Assembly: GCA_000611775.1 (NCBI GenBank) | Contig: KK106981.1 | Span: forward strand, 807,572 to 871,571 | Reading direction: 5' to 3' | Length of the DNA stretch: 64,000 bases | Source of the DNA: Umbilicaria muhlenbergii | Lineage: Eukaryota > Ascomycota > Lecanoromycetes > Umbilicariales > Umbilicariaceae | Part shown: piece by piece, positions 1-9,775 of the stretch | Position numbering within the stretch: position 1 is the stretch's first letter | Layout of the letters: each line of letters starts with the position of its first letter | Program-made: the position numbers and the translations under genes | Notes under the pieces: generated by a model | Databases searched by the model: none | What the model was told of the DNA's origin: nothing | What the model saw: the letters and a program-made list of their open reading frames with translations, nothing else

Positions 1-1176
1 CGACAGAACACAACACGGCAACCCTCAATATACATGGAGGTTGGGATCGACACCTTTATACAACCCCACGCGGTTCCACGCATCGAAGCCTTCATTAATT
101 CCGTCCTACATTGGCACAGCAAACATTTACCACACACGCTCAGTCGTCTGAAGTCTTGGCTCTTCCTCGTCAGCGATGCCAACCTGCAGCATCTGGACCG
201 AACGAGGATAGCGGTAGCAGTACTCCCGCACATCCTATACCACCTGGAATGCATCATGGGGGACATCAACGTGGAGGAAGAGGAAACGAAAGCTGAAGGC
301 GTGATCATGGAGGTCCGGAACTGTTTATGTTATACATCTTGGTCTGCCTTCGTCTTCAATTCCATCATGGCCATTAGCACCGTCCTGAGCACGCCGGGTC
401 TCGTCGCCAAAGTAATCGTAGCGATCGATCTCTGCATCGAAAGCTTGCTTTGTCGGATGGCCGAGTCGCTGTTCTTCGAGGTCGTTCGACTTGTGATCCA
501 TGAGGTTATGTTTCATCAGAAATTCCTGTGGCTCTTCGACCCGGTATTCGCGGAGGCGCCGGAGGAGGACGAGGATTTCGAGGAGGACTGACATGGATCG
601 CCGCCTCGCGAACATGCTTTCGGCTCGTTCCTGCGGCTGCGCTTTTCATGCTTTCCAGGCGATCCGAGGCGGCAACGCCAGGCGGGACTTTCCACGCAAA
701 ATGCGCAAGCGCGCACCCCAACACATATTGTACCTTAGTACAGAGGGACCGACAACGTCCGTCGGAAAGAATCAACGGGAATTGAAAGGGAATCAGAGCT
801 GAAGTGGAAGTTGATCGGGCTAACCCCTTGCGTCGCACGATCCAGGGGCCCCGCTGCAGGCAATCGCTCGGCTGCTTTCCCCACACCACTCCCCTCTGCC
901 GTTTGCGCGATGAGCCTGCAGATCTTCTATGCTCGATCGGGCAAGGCGAGCCAGCCACATTCAGCTTAGCCAGTCATCCGCCGGCTAAGGGCTTCAGAAG
1001 GTTCAGGTCCCTGTTTCCTGCATCCAACCTCAGCTCCAGTTCGACATCCATCTCACTTCGTCGCCTGGATACCTTAATCGTCAGTGTTTTCACCCATCTA
1101 TCCTCATTTGCTGTCACTATTCTTCTGACTACACCTTGCATTGGCCATCTGTGTCCCAAGGCTGTACACTGTGGCC
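1..1176. other. Left-edge region, no confident gene
   Basis: Two overlapping open frames compete at the window edge. A plus-strand frame from 34 to 591 (185 codons) is rich in His, Cys and Leu, the usual look of an antisense shadow. The minus strand at 615-325 reads as a better balanced hydrophilic protein (for example EEPQEFLMKHNLMDH and AFDAEIDRYDYFGDE). Another minus-strand stretch further down ends at a stop near 127. I could not join the two minus pieces with a phase-consistent intron. Positions 700-1176 look like the 5' flank of the next gene, with pyrimidine-rich tracts before the ATG at 1177. Confidence 0.3.
127..615 (-). CDS. Possible minus-strand hypothetical gene, structure unresolved
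   Basis: Minus-strand segments 615-325 and about 227-127 both read as plausible protein. The second ends in a short acidic and polar tail containing ADEEEPRLQTTERVW before TAA. A GT at about 334 and AG signals near 230 could bound an intron, but the phases do not agree, so the join is unproven. No domain is recognised. It could equally be the antisense of a plus-strand gene running 34-591. Treat this only as a flag that the left edge may be coding. Confidence 0.18.
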
Positions 1177-2202
1177 ATGGGTCCGGGCCGATTTAACAAT
1201 TATGCGGATGCTCCTGCTTTGTTACTGCCGCCTCAGCAGTATCCCTTCACTCCGTCCTCCCAATCCCCGGCCTATACTCCGGGCAACTCAGGACGGTCCC
1301 ATCTCAACTTTTCCCAATGGACCCCTCCAAGCTCCTCCACCCCGGTCACGACAAACCCGTCACGCAAACGATCACGCGCACACAGCATCGAAGACGACTC
1401 CTACTTTCCCGCAAACGTGGCTTCGGTAGTCACAAAGTGTGCCGTGGAGCCGATTTATGGCGAAGGCATGATGCTGATCAACCCAGCCAGTGGTCTGGGA
1501 ATCTCCGCGGAAAGTCAGACGGGGACATGGTATGAGGAACAGCAAGAGGCGGAGCGCATCGCTGCTATCCAAGCAGCTGCGACACTCGCGCAACAACCAC
1601 AAGCACCGTCGCTGCACAGCCGGAAGAGCCAACGGCTCGATACCTCTTCCACCAACGAATTTGCATCGAGCGCTCCTCTCACGCCAGCAAGCAGTCCGAC
1701 AAAGTCGAGACCCGAGAAGCCGACGATCGATTACTTTACACACCTGCTCGGGGTTGGCTGGTCGCGGGTGGCTATTGACAACGATGTCCGTGCGGCCGCG
1801 CGGGGGTGGGCAAAGTACATTGAGAACCACTATCCTGTGACAGGAGCGGAGATCTTGCTGCAGAGCAGGGGTCTGGATGCCTGCTTGGTCGGAGCACAAC
1901 AAGGGTACTTTCTGTTCAAGGAGGATTTGAGTGAGGGCCGTTTGGTCGGGTCGAACTGGGAGACTTGTTTGTCGAATCTGCAGAGCACTCCGATGGCTTT
2001 CGAAGGCGTTGAGACATTGCAGGCTGCCCAAACGCCCAAGATTCAAGCCTCTTCCAGTGTTGTGGAGACTGCTTGTATCGTGTCGAATGAACCAAGAGTG
2101 AAGCTTGACTCAATGGAGGCAATCGCTGTAGTGGCGCCACCAGCGGCGGATATGTCGCCGGACGCGGCTGAAGGGCCAGATACTAGCATGGAACTCGATT
2201 GA
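1177..2202 (+). CDS. Conserved-looking fungal hypothetical protein, 341 aa, possibly nuclear
   Basis: Single-exon gene. The ATG at 1177 is the first in the open frame. The N-terminal 80 residues are Pro/Ser/Thr-rich and disordered, followed by a basic patch (SRKRSRAHS) that could be a nuclear localisation signal. A short ordered block reads EPIYGEGMMLINP, then a Gln/Ala-rich helix, another low-complexity stretch, and a folded-looking segment around residues 185-265 (IDYFTHLLGVGWSR, AARGWAKYIENHYP). The C-terminus is acidic and Ser/Pro-rich. I do not recognise a catalytic family; the mix of a basic patch, disordered tails and one small folded block would suit a nuclear regulatory or scaffold protein, but that is inference. 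Genes on both sides are unrelated. Confidence 0.7.
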   Translation: MGPGRFNNYADAPALLLPPQQYPFTPSSQSPAYTPGNSGRSHLNFSQWTPPSSSTPVTTNPSRKRSRAHSIEDDSYFPANVASVVTKCAVEPIYGEGMMLINPASGLGISAESQTGTWYEEQQEAERIAAIQAAATLAQQPQAPSLHSRKSQRLDTSSTNEFASSAPLTPASSPTKSRPEKPTIDYFTHLLGVGWSRVAIDNDVRAAARGWAKYIENHYPVTGAEILLQSRGLDACLVGAQQGYFLFKEDLSEGRLVGSNWETCLSNLQSTPMAFEGVETLQAAQTPKIQASSSVVETACIVSNEPRVKLDSMEAIAVVAPPAADMSPDAAEGPDTSMELD

Positions 2203-2741
2203 CGCCTTTGCAGGCTTGACGATAGGTTGGGGCGTTGAGGTTTGGTTACGGTTGGGATTGCACTCCGGCAATGGATTGCTGGTTTGACGGTCAGAACAGT
2301 GTTGGGGAAGCGGGGCAGGGGGGACTCGCGGAAGGGAAAACATACATACATCCAATGTCACAGCAGCCAGCATCGTTATGTGAACCAATCGGCGTTGGCG
2401 TATGTACTCTATCTTTAACATCATAGCCTCCACAGGCACTCATTACCAGGGCTCATTCTCTGCAACTCGTCCATTATGTGGTATGATGCACTGCAGCATC
2501 CAACACGGCTGCCACCTCACTGTAGTCAGCTACCCACAACTGGGCATGTGGACGTCGAGGTAGTGTACAGCTACGGAAACTGCATGTTGGCCGAAACCGT
2601 CCGAACACGAAAGCTGCACGTGAAACACCCCCCTGCGCCGATCTCGATTCGATTGGCGACTGAACGAGCAAAACGAATCGCCCACGACGTCATAGTCTAC
2701 CGCTCGAGAAATTTATCAACCGTCGCCCCCCCCCCCCGGTA
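2203..2741. other. Intergenic, ends in a C-tract
   Basis: 3' flank of the preceding gene. From about 2720 the plus strand turns strongly C-rich, including a run of ten or more C at about 2729-2738. No coding frame or RNA gene is supported here. Confidence 0.5.
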
Positions 2742-3240
2742 TCACCCATCTTCGCCCTCGCACTCAAACAGTGCTCTCCGCCCTCTCTCTCCCCTCCCAC
2801 TCACCCCCCCATCTCCAACCTCGCCATCACCACCAAAACCCCCCCCTCCCCCCAACCTCCCACCCCCGCCCTCGTCACCGGCGCCCGCCCGCCTCTCCCC
2901 GTCACGACGCTCGGCCGCAGCCATGACATGAAGTCTGCGTGCGTGCGTGCGTGCGCGTGTGGACACGCAGTCGCAGCCGCTTCGCGGGAAGCGAAGGATA
3001 TTTCTTGACGAGGGCGAGCGCGGGCGGGTGGATATGGGGAGGTGTGGTGGTGTGTGGACTGGATCGTCGGCGAGATTGAGGGATTGAGGGGGGGGAAGGC
3101 GCGACGGGGGGGGAGTAAAGTTGGGGGGAGGGTTTGGGGGGTCTAGCCCCCGGGGGAGGGGGGGGGTTGATGGTGGATGCGGGGATTGAGGGGACGGGTG
3201 AAAGGGTTGGGGGGGTGGGAGGATGTGGGGGTTTGATGTA
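2725..3240. repeat. Strand-asymmetric C-tract to G-tract region
   Basis: The plus strand is C-rich with many C runs from about 2725 to 2930, then switches to G-rich between about 3000 and 3240. The segment 3089-3171 holds at least six runs of five or more G separated by short spacers, a layout able to form G-quadruplexes. A short GTGC(G) repeat lies at about 2937-2956 near the switch. Confidence 0.6.
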
Positions 3241-3749
3241 GGTAAGGGTAAGGTGGGCATGCCTTTTGTGTTTGTTTTTTGACAGCGCCTCGTAGTCGTG
3301 GGGTGGGATTCAGTCGAATTTCGGTATTTCGTAGATTGGGGTTTCATAAGCCTGGTCTGGGGAGAGGGGGCAGGGGTAGGGTGGATGTGGAGGGTGGGGA
3401 GAGTCTGGCTGGGTTTTGCGGTTGGGGCGCTGTTGTCACTTGGAGCTGGGGTAGGGGTATTGCGGTACTGGCTGCTGTTGGTTGATGAGTGGCTTTGGGA
3501 GTTCTGTGGAGGGGAAGCTCGTTCGGGGCTTCCGTCTTCCTGTTCTTTCTCTTGGGAGATGGAGAGTTGCTCTATGAGAGTTGGCTTGGCAATGGGGGCA
3601 TTGTCTTCATGACAGTTATCCTTGCTGATGGCTTGCCCATCGGCCTTCCTATCATCAGACTTGATGTGGACGAGGACGCTCCTGAAGCACGAAAATGATG
3701 TGTGGAGCCGGTTTGGGCGGTTTTCACCTCGGATGCTTGAGGCTAGCAG
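2742..3749 (-). CDS. Long minus-strand open frame, Pro/Gly-rich, start not found
   Basis: The minus strand is open from a TAG at 3752-3750 down to the stop at 2742, about 335 codons. The first third (about 3749-3340) has a hydrophilic protein-like composition, with stretches such as DDRKADGQAISKDN and TLIEQLSISQEKEQEDG. It then becomes extremely Pro-rich and finally Gly/Arg-rich, matching the homopolymer tracts. The first in-frame ATG is only at 3347, and the frame begins just 30 nt past the stop of the SDR gene upstream. It might be a separate gene with an unseen first exon, an alternative 3' exon of the SDR gene, or chance openness caused by skewed composition. No domain is recognised. Confidence 0.28.
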   Translation of the reverse strand: MLASSIRGENRPNRLHTSFSCFRSVLVHIKSDDRKADGQAISKDNCHEDNAPIAKPTLIEQLSISQEKEQEDGSPERASPPQNSQSHSSTNSSQYRNTPTPAPSDNSAPTAKPSQTLPTLHIHPTPAPSPQTRLMKPQSTKYRNSTESHPTTTRRCQKTNTKGMPTLPLPTSNPHILPPPQPFHPSPQSPHPPSTPPLPRGLDPPNPPPNFTPPPSRLPPPQSLNLADDPVHTPPHLPISTRPRSPSSRNILRFPRSGCDCVSTRARTHARRLHVMAAAERRDGERRAGAGDEGGGGRLGGGGGFGGDGEVGDGGVSGRGERGRRALFECEGEDG

Positions 3750-3784
3750 CTATACACCGGTGACGCGCGAGAAGGCTTGTTGGC

Positions 3785-5102
3785 TTAGTGTCCCTTCTTC
3801 TCGCTACTTTTCATCTGTCCTTTCCTTTTCGTTACCCATCCGTCCATGGCCACATCCACCCCGCTGAGCCCCCTAGCCATCTTCTGCAAGCCCACGGGTA
3901 ACAAGTCTAAAACTCCAATCCATCTCGCATAAGCTGGTTCGGTGATTATTCCGCCCTCGCCTCTATCTATCATCCCCACTATCTTCATCGCCAGATCGTT
4001 GACCTCCACGGTCGGTCCAACGAATCGACTTACCGCGCTCGATTCGACACCATCGAAGAGCTCTGTGCTCAATTGCCCAGGTGTTACGAGTATGGTCTTG
4101 ATGTGGGGGTTTCCCTGAGGAGGCGGGAGAGCGAGCTCGGCGGTGAGGGAAGCGTGGAAGGCGAGGAGGGCGGCTTTGGTGGCGGTGTAGACGGAGAGAT
4201 GGGAGGCGCCGAGGTGCGCGAGGACGGAGGATATGGTTATTAGGTGGCCGCCTTCGGGGCGGTTGATGAGAGGCGGGATGAATCGTTTCGTTAAGTGGTA
4301 GTGGGAAAGAGTGTTGATGCGGAAGGAGCTGCGGAGATTGTGTTAGAGAAGAGCGCGTTGAAGTGTCAGAGAAGAGCGCATTGAAATGTCAGAGAAGAGC
4401 GCGTTGATGTGTCAGAGAAGAGCGCGTTGAAGTGGCATAGGTAGATGAATGGAGCTTACGCTTCGACCTCCTCCGGCGTCAGATCAAGGAACCGCTTCCC
4501 GTGCAAGATGGCTGCGTTGTTGATCAATATTGTAGGAGTGCCAAGCTGACGACAATCCGTCACAACATCGATCAGTATTTGTGGGCTTCTAGAGTGATGG
4601 ATTTGGCCATGCGGCTATGTCGGAAGCTACATACATCCTCTACTATCTGTGCCCAGGTCTTGTCAACTTGCTCCTTATTCCCAACATCACAAGTATGAAA
4701 ATCCACACCCTCAACTCCCGTCCTTTGATCCACCTCTTTCACGTCCATAACCGCCACGCTCGCGCCCCTCATCCCGTAGATCTCCGCAATACACAGTCCC
4801 AGCCCGCTCGCGCCGCCAGTAATAACAATTACTTCATCGGTCAAGTCAATATCGCGCGGCGGTCCATACGCGATGCGTTGGTTGAGGATAGACAGAAAGT
4901 AGAGGAGGGTAAGGAAAGAGGCGTAGGCGGTGGTATAGACGAAGGATGGTGCGTTGTAGGGGGTTGCTTGGGCGCGAAGGCACAGGGGGATCATCCATGC
5001 GACGAAAGGGTGGAAGATGGATTTGGAGAAGACATGGAGGAGGAGGTCGAGCGTCAGGTGTTGATGCCATGGTTTGTCGGAGGTGGAGATGGAGGAAGCC
5101 AT
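3785..5102 (-). CDS. Short-chain dehydrogenase/reductase, membrane-anchored (RDH/DHRS-like), 365 aa
   Basis: Three exons: 5102-4635, 4545-4460 and 4328-3785, with introns of 89 and 131 nt; the joined frame closes at 365 codons. Residues 55-75 form a hydrophobic segment that could anchor the protein in the ER or lipid-droplet membrane. The Rossmann fold follows: cofactor motif TGGASGLG at about 95-102, NNAA at 165-168, catalytic Ser about 219 (ITISSV), and the YxxxK pair Y232/K236 (YTATK). Layout and length match the extended membrane-associated SDRs related to retinol dehydrogenase 10 and DHRS3 types. These enzymes oxidise or reduce hydrophobic alcohols and ketones with NAD(P)(H); the substrate here is unknown. 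The second intron carries a 23-bp minisatellite. The gene is divergent from the OGFr-domain gene. Confidence 0.88.
4341..4432. repeat. 23-bp minisatellite, four units, inside an SDR intron
   Basis: Four head-to-tail copies of a 23-bp unit (core GAGAAGAGCGCGTTGAA) with one to three differences each. The array fills most of the second intron of the minus-strand SDR gene and leaves both splice sites outside it. Confidence 0.85.
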
Positions 5103-5688
5103 GGCTGTGCGTTGAGAAAGGGGGGGAGATGAAGCTATAGCTCAAGAGGCTGTTTGAAATTAGGCTCAGCGCCTAACATGAACGAGCGTAGTTGAGCAAA
5201 GAAGAAGTAAGCTGCAAAGCATTGTGAGGATTAAGAAGCTGCGGGGATGGTTTGTCTATATACATGTTGATCCTCGGAAGGACTGAGGGTGGTTTCACAT
5301 GAGTTTGAGGATGCCTGTCCCTGTCGCTGTTGCTGGCGCTGGCGAGGGGCAAGGCTGGGCGGTGGGGATTCTGCCAGGCTGCCACGTTAGGGCTGAGGAC
5401 CGGGCTGGGGACAAGGCCCGTTGCACCTTCTTCACTGGTGTCGTCAGCATGTGACCCGCATGTGACCCGTTTGCGTGTGAATGGCTTTTGATGGTAGCAC
5501 TGCTGCATTCCTTCCTGCCCCTTTCATTCATGACTTGGCCTAAACGAATGATTTCACAAAGAAAGCCAACTCATTTTCTCTTGAGCTCTTTGTTGATACC
5601 CACGTCGAGGTCAACACGCCCGTTTCTACTTCAAGGCTACTTACGGCACCCAATTCATCGATCATCGATTGTCTTCGAGCGTCTCGCT
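5103..5688. promoter_or_regulatory. Divergent promoter region, SDR and OGFr-domain genes
   Basis: About 590 bp between the two start codons, serving both genes. No gene is seen inside. Near 5451-5469 the 9-bp sequence CATGTGACC occurs twice in a row at 10-bp spacing; it resembles an E-box-type site but its binding protein is not known. Confidence 0.45.
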
Positions 5689-6348
5689 ATGGCTTCAGCT
5701 ACAAAGGGCAAGGCTCGTCCAGAGCCCAAGGAGCCCTTGCTCGTCCGCTTCTACTCTCCGACCTCCCAAGGCACCGACCTCGAAGGCCGCACCCTCTCCA
5801 CCATTCTCTCCTGGTCTAATAGGAGACTAGAGTCATCCCATACCTATATCCAAACACTCTTCCCGGTGCCTGAACCCAGCCAATACAATAGTAGGGCGCC
5901 TCTCGTTGACCGCGCTACGTGCGACGCCTTCCGCTCACGGTCCGACCTACGTGACCGTCTCAGAGAGTCGTTGGTGTGCATGCTCCGCTTTTACGGCTTG
6001 GAACTTCAAATGAGCGGCGAGTCGGGATCAAGAGAGGTTGCCGTCGTACCGGGGACAAACTTCTTGGAGAGAGCGCCGTTATGGGTCGTGGGACGGAACC
6101 ACAATCACCAACGTATGACCCGCATCATCCGCTCACTCCGCATACTCGGTCTAGAAGAGGAAGCCGCAGCATTCTACTCTAGGCTGGAGAGGATTTTCAG
6201 GGCGAATAGAGATATGATTGGGCGGCCAAGTTTGGACTTTTGGAGGAATGCAGCGGAGGATCCGTTGCATATACCACCTGACCGTAGCTTCTATGATGGG
6301 AAAGGGCTGGACTTTCTACGTGAGCTTCACGAGGAGAAAGCCAAGTAG
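5689..6348 (+). CDS. OGFr N-terminal-domain protein, 219 aa
   Basis: Start placed at the ATG at 5689 (MASATKGKARP); the open frame extends upstream to 5488, but that part reads as 5' UTR. The core matches the opioid growth factor receptor conserved region as found in fungi: a FYSPTSQGTDLEGRT-like segment, LEHTYIQ-type sequence (here SSHTYIQTLFPVPEPS), an AP-x(n)-F-R block and a RMLRFYG-like helix (here CMLRFYGLEL). The region is helical, and its biochemical role in fungi is not established. After the stop at 6346 the same frame continues with another acidic, basic-alternating stretch (RDEEGREARIK) before a second stop, so the C-terminus may have been shortened in this strain. Function in the cell is not predicted. 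Confidence 0.8.
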   Translation: MASATKGKARPEPKEPLLVRFYSPTSQGTDLEGRTLSTILSWSNRRLESSHTYIQTLFPVPEPSQYNSRAPLVDRATCDAFRSRSDLRDRLRESLVCMLRFYGLELQMSGESGSREVAVVPGTNFLERAPLWVVGRNHNHQRMTRIIRSLRILGLEEEAAAFYSRLERIFRANRDMIGRPSLDFWRNAAEDPLHIPPDRSFYDGKGLDFLRELHEEKAK

Positions 6349-9300
6349 AGGGACGAGGAGGGGAGGGAGGCGAGGATCAAGTAGGCGACGGTCGCCGAGA
6401 CGGATAGAGAGGCGGATATGGCAAAGGTCGGGGTGTGGGAGGCTGCTCAACTTCATCATACTAGCTTCCATGCTACAAAGGCCGTCTCTCTATCTTGCTG
6501 GCGTTATGAACTCGGCCGGAGATGCTTCGAAGGGGGTTCAGGGGACTTGTGTCAGCTCTACGCTGGCGTTGGTGGTCATTCGACTTTGCGTATGAGCTAC
6601 CTAGGTACGCTAGTACAGAAAGATCTCCCAACAAGAACCGTGCTGCCTGTGCAATCATAGAGTGCCCAAACCATAACACGAGTATGATTGATGACTTGAT
6701 AGGCAAGTGGAATCATGGCCGCCGTGCTGGAGTAGGCCAGCGTAGCCCGCGGATCCATGCCCAGCAGGTGCTGGGTACCCTGGTTTGCCACCAAGCCACC
6801 AACAAGTAGCGCCGGGAAGACCTTGGCAGGCTAATCAAAGGATAATTGAACCTCATCCGATGTACGAGTACAACATAACGCAGACAGTGACATGAGAACG
6901 AGTATGTGTGCGAGACGTTTGACTTGAGAAGTTTTGCTTCACAGACAGTGTGACATTGATGCTTATATTTCGATCGCAGATGTATAATGAGGCCATTGAT
7001 CACGACTTTTCACTGCAGCTCCAAGCGGCAAGCACTATTTGCCGCGCGGCCTATGCCATTAGGCCAATCTCAGGCGTCCAATGGCTTGTTTGTTGCTGGG
7101 TGCCAAAATACGCTGTCGTCACTGATAGCTGCCTAAATTAATGGCAGTAAGAACATGCGAGCTACTCAAACGAAGGAGTACCGAGTACTTGCGAACACTG
7201 TCTTGCCACCCCTGTTCTTCAGCTGCTCAGAGAACGCCATCAGCCAGCTTCTAGAACTTTAGTCAGCGTCTTGTGAAAGCTCCCAGGAGTCTTCACGCTG
7301 ACTGGGAGTAAGAACATATGTACTAAGCTGCGGCTGCAGGCGGATGTTCTTTTCCTATACCAGAGCTCTCCTTTCCTCCGCATCCTTGTTTGTTGCAGCG
7401 ATCGCTCTCCTATGCTCCTGTGTTTCAGTGGCTCAACGTAAGTGTCGGCATTCATTTCGTCCCTTACGCACTCCCCGCTCCACATGCAGACTTAATTGTG
7501 ACGAAGCGGTCAAGAAGGGTAACGCTTGGGACAGGATGGTATGGAAGGCCGTAGACAAGATAAGATTACGGGAACTTCCTTTGAGCCTAAGGTAATGGTC
7601 TGCATTGGCGACGACCGCTACTTCGCAAGCGCTGGCTAGTACACTTATGGAACAGTCAGTACGAGAAGCAACACTGTCATCAGTAGTGGCACAGATCGCA
7701 TGCTCGACTGCAGGCTTCGTTAACCTTATCATCTTGTTGGACAAGCGACTCAAGCCGCTAATGCAACGCTCATTGAGTCGTCTCCAGTTCAAGATCACAA
7801 TTGGGGCCATTGATTACGATGGCTGATAGATCCGTGCAACCATAGCGGAGGATTGTCCGAACTCAACAGCCACCCTTGCATCAACAGCCATTGTTATAGC
7901 CATTGACCCTACAACGACCGATTGAACATCATGGTGATGACCAGGAGGGGCCGTTGCCCACAATGGGAGACCGGTATTCTGGTTATGCTCAATCGGGTGC
8001 TCACAACAAATCTATATGAGACCAGAGCACTATTCCTCGCAACTACCAGGGCTGCAAATCTCTGGGTCGTCCTGCTTACGCGGTGTCGTAAATTGCTCAT
8101 CGGTATACGTTATCTAGGTTGGTTGCCTTGCGCTTATCAACCTGCATACAATGATCGCCTACGTTGGGTCATGATGAAGAGCAATCTCGGGATCCAGTGG
8201 ACACCAGTCCTAGGGATCAGGGGAGTTATCGAACTAGGTGATGGTCTTCTGAGCCGGAGGCCCACCCTATGTTCTGTTAGCGACGAGATTTTGAGGGGGC
8301 CCCAATGCGCAGATGCTAAAAATCGAAGTCGTTGAGCTCCAGCGCTACGCTCTTGCCTTTGCTGAAAAAGACACTGTACTATTTGGTTTGGTTTCACTAC
8401 TGTGGATCCCCCGGATTTCTCTGCTCTCAACCTGGCACTTATTTTGATGGTTCGCCTGGGGTTTGAAGCCTGAACTGTCGGGTGTGCGTGTTCATCTTGC
8501 CGGACTAGCACAATTTGAATATTCACATCTGCGGCCGATGCATGGGGTCCGTTTGAGTTCGGTGGAGGCCCGCAGTAGTTGTGTACGCTCAGCTGCCCAA
8601 AAGGCAAGCCACCCACGTTGGCGAAGGCGACAGTGGGACGGGTGAACTCGGGCAAGGATTAAGCGTTTGAGGTAGCACCGGTATGGGGCGAGAGAGAGAG
8701 GTCCACATTCGACGTGGATACCAGATGCAGAAGCCTCATTGATCATCTTGCGCACCGGTTCTTGAAAGCACGTACATGTGGGACGCTGCATTAAAAGAAC
8801 GCTTGCTAAGTGGTGATCCTTGAAATTATGAGCCGGTGGGAGTTGGTGTTTGCATTTGTGGTTCAACGGCTATAGCAAGGTTGCAACCATGGCGGCATAC
8901 GATGACCTCATTTTCCGAAAGGGCGCTAGGGCAAAGCATCCCTCAAACCACTGCGTCTGTTGGGGAGCATCAGATCATCAATTTCCCATCGGTGCGCATA
9001 AGTATATTCCGACTTGACGCTCTCTTATGCTGCGTGCATAGGCACAGTCGGTGGATAGGTACGTACCACTTGACTAGATATGCATCTAAGGTAAGCAGTG
9101 TAGATTTCGATAAGCGGTGCGGGAGGTTGTCTAGCTGTGCCATAATTAGGCAAAGTCTGGCTACCTGTACTTTAGCTAATGAGGCTGCAGTCTTTCCGAA
9201 TTCCGAAACATTTTCTTCAATGCTGTAAAAGCCATGAGAAGTCAAGCTTTCCACTCAAGCTTTCGACACGCGGCCCGCAAACCATGACCGGGTCTAGATT

Positions 9301-9775
9301 CGTCAAGCGTACTAGTACACAACAACACTCATTGACTCCATGTCGACCTGGCTAGGTCGACCTCTTTTAGCCCTGCCATTCATGGTCTCGAAATGTCTTA
9401 GCGAGTACGGCAGTACACTCTGACCCTCTAACGGCAAGCCGGGTCACGCCACCAATGGCTGCACCGTCCGGCTTCACGGAATGGAGCCGAGGGCGTAAAG
9501 CGAGCAAAGTGGGGCTTGCTAGGAATAAATGCAAGGACTCTTTCAGCCGCTAATGGGTGAATCGCCTTCCAATCATTACCGTCAGAGGCTGCAGAGTTTG
9601 CTGCAAGACAGCTATTGGGTAGGAAGAATAATCAGGGATGACGCGGAGGTACCTCCCGCTCTACAAGATAAATGTTCCAAAGGATATAAGTTGCCCTAGA
9701 ATCCAACCCTCTGGCGTTCTTATTCCTTCCAGACGAAGGAACTTTTAATCGTAGTGGAACGAACTCGGGCCCATT
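6349..9775. other. Gene-poor stretch of 3.4 kb
   Basis: All open frames here are short, mutually overlapping and Cys/His/Trp-rich, as expected of non-coding DNA. A copy of the window's inverted-end repeat lies near 8231-8446. Minus-strand sequence at about 8650-8450 reads a little like protein but crosses into that repeat, so I do not call it. The last 150 bp form the 5' flank of the P450 gene, with a TATA-like GGATATAAG at about 9682. Confidence 0.55.
8231..8446. mobile_element. MITE-like element, copy 1
   Basis: The right end (TGGCACTTATTTTGATGG at about 8432-8449) matches the ends of four other elements in the window. The interior from about 8303 (GCGCAGATGCTAAAAATCGA) is clearly related to the copy in the intron at 58.6 kb. 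The left end, GGTGATGGTCTTCTGAGC at about 8238, is a decayed version of the inverted right end. It has no coding capacity. Boundaries are approximate. Confidence 0.55.

Noticed and set aside
34-591. 185-codon plus-strand open frame as a gene
   Set aside because: Composition rich in His, Cys and Leu, and no domain; the minus strand reads at least as well. Left as unresolved rather than called.
1372-2046. 224-codon minus-strand open frame
   Set aside because: Antisense shadow of the hypothetical protein gene on the plus strand.
8137-8655. 172-codon minus-strand open frame
   Set aside because: Runs through the inverted-end element; the shared element sequence produces the same peptide fragment (RTIKIS) at 12 kb, so this is repeat sequence, not a gene.
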